NCBI RefSeq assembly: GCF_032362555.1
Contig: NC_083524.1
Span: 3,954,001 to 4,018,000, forward strand
Reading direction: 5' to 3'
Origin: Amyelois transitella
Taxonomy: Eukaryota > Arthropoda > Insecta > Lepidoptera > Pyralidae
DNA length: 64,000 nt
Below, in pieces: positions 25,280 through 34,996 of the stretch (its first letter is position 1; each line of letters begins with the position of its first letter). The position numbers and the translations under genes are program-made. The notes under the pieces are model-generated. The model was given only the letters and a program-made list of their open reading frames with translations. It did not search any database and had not been told where the DNA came from.

Positions 25280-26158
25280 TTTGTTATAAATAAACTAACT
25301 TTGTTTGCAGTATAAATTATTTTTATAGTTCTTACAAGTTGATCAATTCTACACATCTTATGTGAATCAAGGTAGCCTTAAAGAAATAATAGAAGGTCGC
25401 CTTTTGTGTAAGTTGTGAGTCCATAAGAGCACTAAAGGGAATTTAATTGATTCATAGTTTGATGTGATTACATTTCATACATAATAAAACAAATTTTAAA
25501 AACTCAGTCCCTATATTGATTGTATGTATGGATAACCTTTAAAAGTGGATAACCTTTAGTCTGGAAAATTTACCTACAGACCTTGTTGCTATCCGGATAC
25601 ATGCTATAATTATTCTGCCGTGCTCCGAATAGCGTAGGTTAGCTTAATCTTTACCTGCGGTTTTCTTAATGCCCGCCTATTAGTGACTTTCTAAATCTAA
25701 TGAATTCTCGACGTAGGTGTTATCTATTACACAATGAGCTTTATTTGTGGGCGCCAGAACTAGGTACCGTAAAAAAATAACTTGCCAATAATTGCGGCTT
25801 TTATAGTGGTGAAGGACAATCGAAGTCAGAAAAACTAAATCAGAAGAAAAGATAAACACCGAAACTGTAAATCATTATCTTCACATTGCAACTGAAGCCC
25901 AATATGCACAGAATTGCTCAAAACAAAACTCTGGCAAGGACCTACTATTAATAATGCTATGGGACATTGCTGAGTTTATAGTTCAGCAATGTTACATATA
26001 TTATTAATAGAATACTTAGACCTACTTTTGGGGATCTATCGGATTTCCACCTTAGATTTTTTCCAACCCTTTTGAATATGACAACTGTCAATGACATTAC
26101 TAATCACAATTTTGAAAAACAATAATATTTACATTTACAACTACAATTTTTCTAAACC
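25280..26158. other. Intergenic spacer between pickpocket and the tektin-like gene
   Basis: AT-rich, with no coding exon. It includes pickpocket poly(A) signals (25271-25294) and an imperfect 66-base hairpin at 25945-26010. Confidence 0.6.
25945..26010. other. Imperfect hairpin of 66 bases, possible small-RNA precursor
   Basis: The outer stem CTATTAATAAT pairs with ATTATTAATAG. The inner stem ACATTGCTGA pairs perfectly with TCAGCAATGT around a nine-base loop, with an internal bulge between the stems. Shape and length resemble a pre-miRNA, but nothing shows that it is transcribed; an AT-rich foldback is the alternative. Confidence 0.35.
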
Positions 26159-29100
26159 ATGTTTTCTGATGACGGTTTCATTGGTTGTCCCCGGGGCATA
26201 GAAAATCTAAGGAGTCTGAAGGACAGCCTGGGTGATAAGGTGCTTGAGCAAGTGAACAGCTCTCAGGAGTTGGTGATGCTGAACAGTTTCTCAAGGGAAG
26301 CCAGCGAGTATCAGATCAAAAAGTCGTTGCAGCAAAGGTATTTTTATTACATAGAAAAGGTAAGTTCCTTAATCTTAAACACCTACATATCGTTTTTATT
26401 TTTTTAACTCTATCACTTACTGCGTAGATGGAATTAACAGTCTTGAAAAGATTCGAAGACTAGGTTCTGGTGGATAATAATAATATAAAGAAGCTCCATC
26501 TTAAACAAAAATCTCAAGTTTGTGGGGAAGCCTTCTTTGATTGACTTTCTTATTTTGTCCCGGTAACGTCTTCCCAGAATAGGAGCCCGGGGTCTGCCTG
26601 TCTGTGATATCTCTATGGTCTGAAGAGTAGATAAATCAACTAAATATGGGGAGCGATTCCCGCCTTACCTCACTGAGCCTGTTTAAAGTTACGAGCTACT
26701 AGGTACATTTAAATCAAATAGTCTCAAATACGCGTCGAACTCTAAACCTACCTGCTATAGCGAGTGAGTGCATTAACTATATCGATGCCGGAAATGCTCG
26801 CACCGACACACTAACTGAATTATCGGTACACTGCCTAGGCTTTAAAATATCCACTCCAAATAGATTAAGTTGAAACACCCGTACATAAACTTTTCAATGG
26901 GAAGCAATTTCTTCCTTTTCCCTTGCAGATGAGAAAAACATTTTCTGATTAAACAATTAGTCCAAGATCCCAGAGCCGTAAGACACAACTTATTTTCTAA
27001 AGAATGGATCTTTCGATTCTCAGTAGTCTTTCATGTACTTTTAATACCTGCATGTTTGTGAGACTTGCCCGGTGACACCTGCGCAGGTACCAGGCGAGAA
27101 AGGTAACTAAAAATCACAGTTACTTAACTTAAATTTTTATGACTGATTTTTATATATATTTTATAGACAATTACTCTGAAGTCATATCAGAGAAGTCAGA
27201 CGCTTTCCATGCGCCAGAACTTTTGTCAGACGCTTTAAAGCTCTATCAAAAAAAATTTAACTTAATTTATTTTTAAATGTCTGACTTTTATATATGTTAT
27301 TCAGATAACTATTACAAAGTTGTATTAAATCAGTCAGACAGTTTGTAATGACCAAACACTCCTTAAACACAAGAATTACTCAGCCTCGAGTATGAGCGCG
27401 ATAGCACAATGCGCATGCGCGTCAGAGTAAAATATCTAATATTTGAAAAGTACTTACTGTTTTCAATTTCATATTTTTGCATATCTATTCAAATACGATG
27501 AAATTTATAATTAAAATAATAATTAATCATTTTTAAAATAATATAATATATTGCATACTAGCTGTTGCCCGCGACGTCGTCCGCGTAAAGTTCGAGTTGA
27601 ATCTTAATCATACAGTCTGATACAGACAGACAGACAAAAAATGTAAAAAAAAATTCTCTATTTGTTTCAGTCAAAATATTAAATGTACAGACAAAATATT
27701 TTTACCGTATGATTATATGTAGTATTTTGATTTTCAGTTTTTTTTAATAAATACTCAAACAACACAAAAAAAAATATTTTTAATAAAAATTAATATATAT
27801 CTTGTTATTGTTGGGACTCGAACTCGGACCGCCAACTTCACAGTCTCACGCGCTAACCACTGGACCATCGAAGCCGTTGCGGTGGTGTCGAATTAAAGTA
27901 GACTACATACATATGGTCACGTCTATATCCCTTGCGGGGTAGACAGAGCCAACAGTCTTGAAAAGACTAAATGGCCAAGTTCAGCTATTTGGCTTAATGA
28001 TAGAATTGAGATTCAAATAGTGATAGGTTGCTCGCCCATCGCCTAAAAAATAATCCCAAGTTTGTAAGCCTATCCCTTAGTCGCCTTTCACTTATATTTA
28101 TATGTTATAGGTTTACTATTACTATACTATTTTTTAATTGTTTATGATTTTATTTTTACGGAAAATTCTGCCAGCAACGACAATCTAACTGATGATGAGG
28201 ACGATGACTTGAGTGGACAGTATAGACATTTAATAAATGATGAAAATTCAAATGATTATTTTGATGATGAAGATGATAAAGAGACAATAAAATAATTATT
28301 CAATTGATTAATCATAATTAATAATTTTTTTATTGAAATTATTATAATAGATATATTTTTTTAAATAAAATAAAAATCATTCTTTTTGAAAGGCTATTGC
28401 TACAAAAAAATTCATTTTCCCCTATTTATATGCAATATATTATATTATTTTAAAAATTATTAATTATTATTTTAATTATAAATTTCATCGTATTTGAATA
28501 GATATGCAAAAATATGAAATTGAAAACAGTAAGTACTTTTCAAATATTAGATATTTTATTCTGACGCGCATGCGCATTGTGCTATCGCGCTCATACTCGA
28601 GGCTGAGTAATTCTTGTGTTTAAGGGGTGTTTGGTCATTACAAACTGTCTGACTGATTTAATAAAACTTTGTAATAGTTATCTGAATAACATATATAAAA
28701 GTCAGACATTTAAAAATAAATTAAGTTAATTTTTTTTTGATAGAGCTTTAAAGCGTCTGACAAAAGTTTTGGCGCATGGAAAGCGTCTGACTTCTCTGAT
28801 ATGACTTCAGAGTAATAGTCTATAAAATATATATAAAAATCAGTCATAAAAATTTAAGTTAAGTAACTGTGATTTTTAGTTACCTTTCTCGTCTGGTACC
28901 TGCGCAGGTGTCACCGGGCAAGTCTCACAAACATGCAGGTATTAAAAGTACATGAAAGACTACTGAGAATCGAAAGATCCATTCTTTAGAAAATAAGTTG
29001 TGTCTTACGGCTCTGGGATCTTACTCTAAATGGGCATGAACCGTCATATTTTTGAATTTATTGGGCCACATACAGCTAATTATAGCTTCTGTGAATGAAA

Positions 29101-31655
29101 GACGATCTACCATCTTTTCATCGTCATAGTAAAATTCCAGTCGCATTTTTGCTGTAAGCCCGGGTTGCTTATGACTATGGATTATATTCTTATAAATTTA
29201 CATGTTGAAATTTAATTTCACAATGTTGAGATTTGAGGGACCTTGTGCCATAAGGGCCGACAACATACAAACATACATATAGTCACGTCTATATCCCTTG
29301 CGGGGTAGACAGAGCCAACAGTCTTGAAAAGACTGATAGGTCACGTTCAGCTTATTGGCTTGATGATAGAATTGAGATTCAACAACAATAATGACAACAT
29401 CAACACAGTCATATAAATTATAAACAATCATATCGAGTACATAGAGTAACTAATATCTGTTAAAATCTTAGAATTTCGGACATAGCCTCTTGGCGTTGGG
29501 TGCTGGAAGACCTGTCCAATCGTCTGGATGAAGGCATCGAAGCGTTGAAGCATGAACACAACGCACTCAGAGTTATAGTCCAGAGGCTGCAGAACGAGAT
29601 CAACGACCACTCCAGAGAGGCAAGTAGACCTGGAGCCTTGAAACCTTCAAATGACCCTGTGGAGGAGGCGATTTTGGAGGTATGAATTTCAATTTTGTAG
29701 AAAGGCCGTAATTTTTTCGCTTTATCAAAAATTAGATCATGCAGTCACCTACTCAAAATTGTGGACAAAACATAAATTAAGACTGTACACTTAAGACCTA
29801 GTTGCTTTACAATATAAACCAGTAGGTTTATGACAGGCAAGAAATTGACCCCAAAATGCACAGATTAAATACAGGAAAAGACCAGTACTTCAAGATACAC
29901 CAAATTATTTTTTTTTGCGATAAATAATTCAAAACTTTAAAAGTTATGCAGGAATACAATTTCCTTCGTGAACAAAAGAAAAATTTCGAGAAGATGATCC
30001 CAGAATTGGACAAGCAGACTGCTTCCCTACATAAAACTAAGAAAAGAATAGAAGCGGACTTGAAATTTAAACAAGACGCTCTTACTGTTGAAGAATCTTG
30101 TGCTAAAATAGACATAAACTCTCTGTCCAACTTTAAAGTGAAGAAAAATAAGAAAAGAAGGTAAGTTTATAAAAATCTTCATGATATCCTTCGAAATCTA
30201 GTGCTTTTTTCCTTTCAATCCCACACTAAGAGAAGAGGTTACCTTATTGTCTATTGATGTTATTACATCTCAATGTTTCTTTTCAGTTTTTCACCTTTAA
30301 CTCGTTGGGAGAATCGATGCGCGTCATTGAAACGGGCTGGGTTGAATGCACTTAGCAATGCTGTTATAACGAGACAACAGGTTCGTTTTAGGATGCTTAG
30401 GTGTATTTCTGACCAGAGAGACTGGGAGGAGAGAGAGATAAGTAATGAAAAAGTAAAAGGTGGAGAGTGGAGCAATATAGTAGCTGTACGGTGATGCTCT
30501 AAAAAGAACGATTTTTATTTGTGAAGAGAGAACTAACAATTAGAGAGTGAATTTTCAGAGTGATAAAATTTCAGGTAAGAGGTGCAAGAGTACACTTATC
30601 TATCGCCGCGCAATCATGTGGGGCTAAAGTGGATGCGGCACTGCGCAGACGCCTGCACAACAACACCACAAAACTGCAGGAATTGCAGTGGCAACGAGAA
30701 GAGGTCGATACCAATATTTATTCCGTTTTTAACCCATTTCTTTGCTAGACTTTCATTTTAACCTTCATTAAAGCACGCCTTAAACTCCTAACAGAATATA
30801 CTTGAGATCAAGTAAGAGTAGTACTTAACTGTATTGACAATGGGTTAAATTTTAAGATATTGTGCAACTGGAAGCACGTAAAGATGAGAATGACAAGATT
30901 TTTAAACTATTATAAAGTAAGTACTATTCATAAGTCTAACTTATTACAGGCTGTACGAGATCTGACTGTCCTCGACGAAGAATTGGTAGCAACTGAACAG
31001 AATGTTCTGGAAACAATGGACCAGGAACGAGTGGTGGAAGCTAGACTAGCAGACCGCACACTCCGGCCGGCGAAGGAGACCACTAGAGACGACGTGGACA
31101 GAAAACTACGAGAAGAATTAGCCAGGCTGAAGCGATTTAATAACAACCTGCAGGGCAATATACAAAAGATCGTGTGTGTATTTTAGACTTTTTAATTACA
31201 AACACACTTAGATTTTTCTATTTTGATTTTATAAATGCGACTACGGGGTAAATTTGTTTCTGGTTCTATCACTTTTCACACCTATTTCATATTTTATTTA
31301 ATAACATATGTAGGTAGGTATTCCCCTGTCAGTTTCGATTATATGTATACAACCACCATATTACTTAAAAAAATATACAGCTATTATTAGATAAATTTTT
31401 AGGCGCTTACAAAACAAGTTAAACGACACAATATCACGCATCGACTGCTGCGCGGAAGACCTAGCTCAAGTGGTCCACCTAGACCAGGATAGGATGGCTT
31501 GGAGACTTGGCGAACAAGTCAAGTGCGACTCTGGAACTACCGCAGCTCCCCCACCAAAGTGTGCTGCTCCAATTCCCACATTCAATCATGGAGTGCCACT
31601 CAAAACCATAAAAGAAGAAGACGAAAATGAAGATGACTACCCTTTTGATTATTAA
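26159..31655 (+). CDS. Tektin-like axonemal filament protein
   Basis: Tektins are coiled-coil filaments bound to doublet microtubules, in insects mainly in sperm flagella. Seven exons: 26159-26337, 29472-29679, 29952-30160, 30287-30380, 30575-30703, 30950-31173, 31403-31655; phases close to give 431 aa, the usual tektin length. The protein is almost wholly helical, with family landmarks in order: an early ASWRWVLEDL segment matching the W-K-x-x-L region; a mid segment with D and C spacing (FKQDALTVEESC); LSNAVITRQQ; and a signature region near residue 312. The canonical RPNVELC nonapeptide reads RPAKETTRD here, so the most conserved loop is degenerate. The tail is acidic (KEEDENEDDYPFDY). Donors of exons 4, 5 and 6 (GTTCGT, GTCGAT, GTGTGT) are non-consensus and chosen by phase. 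It is a divergent tektin; which of tektin 1-4 is unclear. Intron 1 (3.1 kb) holds the foldback element. Poly(A) signal 31783-31788. Confidence 0.85.
27558..27640 (+). repeat. Retroelement tail CTAGCTGTTGCCCGCGAC inside the foldback loop
   Basis: Same tail family as 35614, 36806 and 60509. It abuts the left arm exactly, so it either inserted there or took part in forming the loop. Confidence 0.65.
27808..27880 (-). repeat. tRNA-like sequence (SINE head or tRNA pseudogene) in the loop
   Basis: Reverse strand shows TGGTCCAGTGGTTAGCG (A box) and GAGTTCGAGTCCC (B box) with about the spacing of a tRNA. The acceptor-stem ends do not pair well and there is no oligo-T terminator next to it, so it is not called a functional tRNA. 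Confidence 0.5.
27903..28090 (-). repeat. Family-A repeat inside the foldback loop
   Basis: Begins ACATACATATGGTCACGTC and runs through CTTGCGGGGTAGACAGAGCC and AGTCTTGAAAAGACTA to CTATCCCTTAGTCGCC. Confidence 0.8.
28158..28295 (+). pseudogene. Acidic C-terminal reading-frame fragment in the foldback loop
   Basis: The reading frame is open before 28158 and ends at TAA 28293-28295. Its last 45 codons read TENSASNDNLTDDEDDDLSG then QYRHLINDENSNDYFDDEDD and KETIK. The composition (about one third Asp or Glu) is unlike translated AT-rich noise. There is no start codon or domain. It may be the last exon of a protein once encoded by the element (acidic tails occur in several transposon proteins) or a captured host exon. 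No homology can be claimed. Confidence 0.4.
29262..29385 (-). repeat. Family-A repeat, truncated, in tektin-like intron 1
   Basis: ACATACATATAGTCACGTC, then CCCTTGCGGGGTAGACAGAG and AGTCTTGAAAAGACTG, ending TAGAATTGAGATTCAAC. Confidence 0.75.
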
Positions 31656-31782
31656 AAATTTAGGATATGAAATTGCTATTTAAATCTCTTTATCTTGAAG
31701 AACTATTTGGGTGGGTTCTTTTTACTTGCACCAAGGACTTTATACCACTTCTTGGTGACTTAATAGATACATTGTATTGAGT

Positions 31783-31788
31783 AATAAA
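31783..31788 (+). terminator. AATAAA poly(A) signal of the tektin-like gene
   Basis: First canonical hexamer, 128 bases after the stop codon. A second motif near 32140 (GAATAAATG) could be an alternative. Confidence 0.6.
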
Positions 31789-31799
31789 AGAAGAAAAGA

Positions 31800-33538
31800 A
31801 AAATATTATGCTGAATTTTACAAGTCAGATTTGAACCCTTTTAGTTTTTAGGGAGTTTTAGGTCTTATTGTGAGCGACGCAAACTACTGGTGCTTGTGAG
31901 TAAGCATAAAAGTTTACTTCCCATCACTATTGCTTTAGTGCGGATTTTATTTATTTGTTTGTTTTGAGATAATTAGTGCAGTTTTTAAGTTATTATTATG
32001 AAAAAAAAGTATTTTTTTTTTCTATTTGTGATTGAACTACCAATACAAGTAGATAGGATACTTCATACGACTGCATATTTGTAGACATAGTATTAATTAC
32101 TAATATTATGTGTTTTGATAACTTTTCCTGTTATATCTGAATAAATGAATTTAAACAAGTATCATTGTTTTATTAACCCCAGACGATGAATTTGAAAAAA
32201 AGGAAAGACGCATATATGAGGTTTTTTAAGGATCATCTATTAGGAGGGTTTCAGTAAATTAAATGTGAAGCATAGGCTGAGAGAGTTACTTGATTGAAAT
32301 TATTAAAAGTACATATATTTTTAACTAATTTGATAAGACTTTCCAAATCCTAAATAATTGATGACTATTGAACCTAAATTCTAGACAGCAAACTACAGCA
32401 CCACAAAAGAAACAGGTACCTATGAAATTATTTTTATTTTGAAATTAAATAGTGAAGAAATTCTAAACAGGTGCAGACCTTACAAAACATAACATAAAAT
32501 ATGTATTGTATACTATTTGTAACATATTTTACTATGTAGTAAGTTATTGATAATACTTTACATATTCACTAGAGTTTAATATACTATGAATTATTTACTA
32601 GGATATTTAAATAACAGTCTTCTTGAAAAATAACAACATACAAAATCAATAAATATTATCTATTATTATTTGATTAATATTATTAGACATTTGCTGCAGT
32701 CAAGTTTAAGTATCATGTTGTCCACATTTTATTCCAAAAATAGATGCAGTATTGCTACACATTATGTTCAAATGGCCTTAAGCATATAAGATGACAAGCA
32801 TTAAATAACATTGACCCCAATATTGCTGCGTACATATAATATAGGGACTGGGATCACCGAAAATTGCCAGTGGCATCCAGTATAACCTGGTTATCAAGAA
32901 AAATTTACAAATACTAGCTTCTAGTGTGTTCCCAGTTGCACCCTTAGTTGTTATACTCTGAAATCTGGGGTCCAGGTAAAGCTCAATGTTTATAGTATAA
33001 TATTAAAATTTTACATGTTTTTGCGCTGTGACGATCAGTTATCTATTGTCACCACTATTTTGTAAAGTCAATTCTCAATATAGAAGGTATTTGGTATGAT
33101 AAAAATTCAATTCATTTGACATTCAGTTTTTTGAGAGATTACAGGACAAGTTGAGCAAAATTTGCTTCTTGTTGCCCATACATATATTCAGCGATAACAT
33201 TATTTTTCAGTCCTTTATTAGGAAATAGTGAAAAAAAATCACATGCAAGATGGGCTAACATCTCACAATCAATGCCTGTGGTCACAGCTGTACATTAACA
33301 TCCTTCTCTATTTTTTTATATACTTATTTGTTTATGGAAAAATTGTCAGATTTAATCAATCTGTTAACTTAGATGAAACGCAAAACTTATGTCAGTAAAT
33401 TTTTGAATAAAATTCATACAGTGCACTTTTGATGCAAGTCATGGATGGAAGTATTCAACCATATCTTAAAAACCAGCACTGCAAAGTGGACAAACAATTT
33501 ACCCAACCACAACAAAGAGTTAATGACAAAATAACACT
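31800..33538. other. Intergenic spacer between convergent genes
   Basis: Holds the 3' ends of the tektin-like gene (+) and the zinc-finger gene (-). AT-rich, no exon and no well-preserved repeat. A scrap at about 32926 (GTGTTCCCAGTTGCACCC) belongs to the repeated stretch noted at 19893. Confidence 0.55.
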
Positions 33539-34285
33539 TTAACCAAAATTGTTAAGATGAGATTCACTATGAACATGTGTTTCTATGCTCTCAAAATCAC
33601 AAATTATCTCCATATCACATCTCTTGCAGTACACATTGACTTCATTTTCATTAGCTAAATATCTCTCTAAAGATATATCTTGCTGTTCTATGAGATCTTC
33701 CATCTCTGCAAACCAATCTATGTGCTCTTCATCATCATCAATATGTTCTAGAACAGACTGAACTGTATTATCTATGTACTCATCACACACCTTGCAATAT
33801 ACCTCATCATCATTTTCTACCAGGAAAATACCATTCAGAGGTTTCAATCTTTCCAGAATGTTACTTCTGTGAATAATACTGTTAACATGTGCTTCTATGA
33901 CTTGCAAACTACAGTTAATATCTTTTTTACATACTTCGCAATACGCCTCTTCTTTTTCTGAAGTGAGATAAGACTCTAACTGTATGTACTCGCCGTCCGT
34001 GAGATCTTCGATCGCCGCTTGCCAGTTTGCGTGACTTTCACTATTAATATGCTTCGACACTGATTCCTCTTCATCTACCACTTTTTTACAGGGTTTGCAG
34101 TACATCTCATCGTTCTTAAGAATCATCCCGTTCTCCGTCATGAGCGTTATGTTGTCCTTGTGCTTGACTCCCTGCGTGTGCTGCTCTATACATTTGTTCG
34201 CCTTAGGAATGTAGACTCTACAGAATACACAACGAACTAGAGTTTTCGAGCTCGCCACTATGCCAAAGAGCAAACCTTTCTTCAT
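33539..34285 (-). CDS. Intronless protein with five C2H2-like zinc fingers
   Basis: I do not recognise an orthologue. The single exon encodes 248 aa, starting at an ATG with a good context (CGAAATGAAG). Five evenly spaced C-x2-C ... H-x5/6-H units are visible: C19/C22/H36/H42, C63/C66/H79/H85, C116/C119/H133/H139, C164/C167/H181/H188, C220/C223/H237/H243. The long C-to-H gap and HxxSxxH endings (HINSESH, HVHSESH) resemble U1-type/matrin fingers that bind RNA or DNA rather than classical Krueppel fingers. Linkers are acidic and partly repeated (LESYL, LERYL), so the protein arose by internal duplication of a ~50-residue unit. It has no signal peptide or membrane segment and is probably nuclear. 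It is divergent from TTC5 with about 0.7 kb between start codons. Intact frame and conserved spacing argue for a real gene. Confidence 0.78.
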   Translation of the reverse strand: MKKGLLFGIVASSKTLVRCVFCRVYIPKANKCIEQHTQGVKHKDNITLMTENGMILKNDEMYCKPCKKVVDEEESVSKHINSESHANWQAAIEDLTDGEYIQLESYLTSEKEEAYCEVCKKDINCSLQVIEAHVNSIIHRSNILERLKPLNGIFLVENDDEVYCKVCDEYIDNTVQSVLEHIDDDEEHIDWFAEMEDLIEQQDISLERYLANENEVNVYCKRCDMEIICDFESIETHVHSESHLNNFG

Positions 34286-34608
34286 TTCGAAAAGTATTTT
34301 GATTATTTATTGTTGCAAATGTAGTGTTACTAAAAGATAATTTTTAAATACCTGAAATTTCCCGAAATTTTTGGTTGAAAATTGCTTTGACTTGTTGGTA
34401 TTTTGCTTGACTTGACTTGACAGTGACGTAACAAAGGTCTGTTGTATTGACATACCAAATACTACTACAGCCAGGGATACTTGACATTCATTAAAAAATA
34501 AATTAATAGAAAAAAAAGGTCTATTTTGTCAAATTGACATTGACATTTAGATCAAATTGTCTTTGGTTTGATGGTGTGTAGTGTGTTGTTATAACGTTCC
34601 GAACAAGG

Positions 34609-34616
34609 TATCGATA
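34609..34616. promoter_or_regulatory. DRE (TATCGATA) motif
   Basis: Perfect DREF-binding palindrome 388 bp upstream of the TTC5 ATG. Followed at once by ACTATCG, a half-site echo. Confidence 0.55.
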
Positions 34617-34768
34617 GTTTTACTATCGTTACCGTAAATACTACTGACACCAAGGAGATTGTAGACCTAATAACTTAACCTTTTCTTTAAATCCCTTGAT
34701 TTTGATTGACACCGTCGATGAAATATATATTTTTTTAACTTGATTCGAAGTTTGACACCCAACAAAGC

Positions 34769-34776
34769 TATCGATA
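34769..34776. promoter_or_regulatory. DRE (TATCGATA) motif
   Basis: Second perfect copy, 160 bp from the first and flanked by further ATCG-containing half sites. Confidence 0.55.
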
Positions 34777-34996
34777 CTTTTTTTAACTTAACTATCGGTT
34801 GTGGACTCAAACATCAATCGATTGGCAACACCACACTAGTCTGTTTGTTTTTTTTTGTTCACAGGTTGGTTTGTTTTTATTTATTAAAATTAAATTTTTA
34901 CAAATATTATAAATTATATGTTTTTTTCCCATTTTTTTATTATTCTATTAACTTAACTCATACAAGTTTTTCAGGCGTGGGGAAAAGTTCGTAAAT

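Larger units (their letters stand above)
26964..29022. mobile_element. Foldback element with 594-bp terminal inverted repeats
   Basis: Arms 26964-27557 and 28429-29022 are inverted copies of the same length (594 bp) with only scattered mismatches seen, starting AAGATCCCAGAGCCGTAAG and ending GCAATATATTATATTATT at the loop side. The 871-bp loop contains a retroelement tail (27558-27640), a tRNA-like SINE head (27808-27880), a family-A copy (27903-28090), and a short acidic reading frame that stops at 28295. The loop therefore acquired insertions after the arms formed. No clear target-site duplication is visible at either end. The arms' near-identity implies a young insertion or ongoing arm conversion. 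Class unknown: a foldback DNA transposon, a long-TIR MULE-like or a deleted large-TIR element are possible. Confidence 0.88.
34286..34996. promoter_or_regulatory. Bidirectional promoter region with DRE motifs
   Basis: Spacer between the start codons of the zinc-finger gene (-) and TTC5 (+). It contains two perfect 8-bp palindromes TATCGATA (34609-34616 and 34769-34776), the DRE bound by DREF at insect housekeeping promoters, plus nearby half sites (ACTATCGTTACC, ACTATCGG). A likely acceptor (TTTTTCAG) at 34967-34974 suggests a 5' UTR intron for TTC5. No TATA box in a convincing place. Confidence 0.6.

Noticed and set aside
30381-30574. Read-through of tektin-like exon 4 to its in-frame stop
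   Set aside because: Ending the exon at 30380 and resuming at 30575 restores the tektin helix pattern and phase; read-through ends the protein early.
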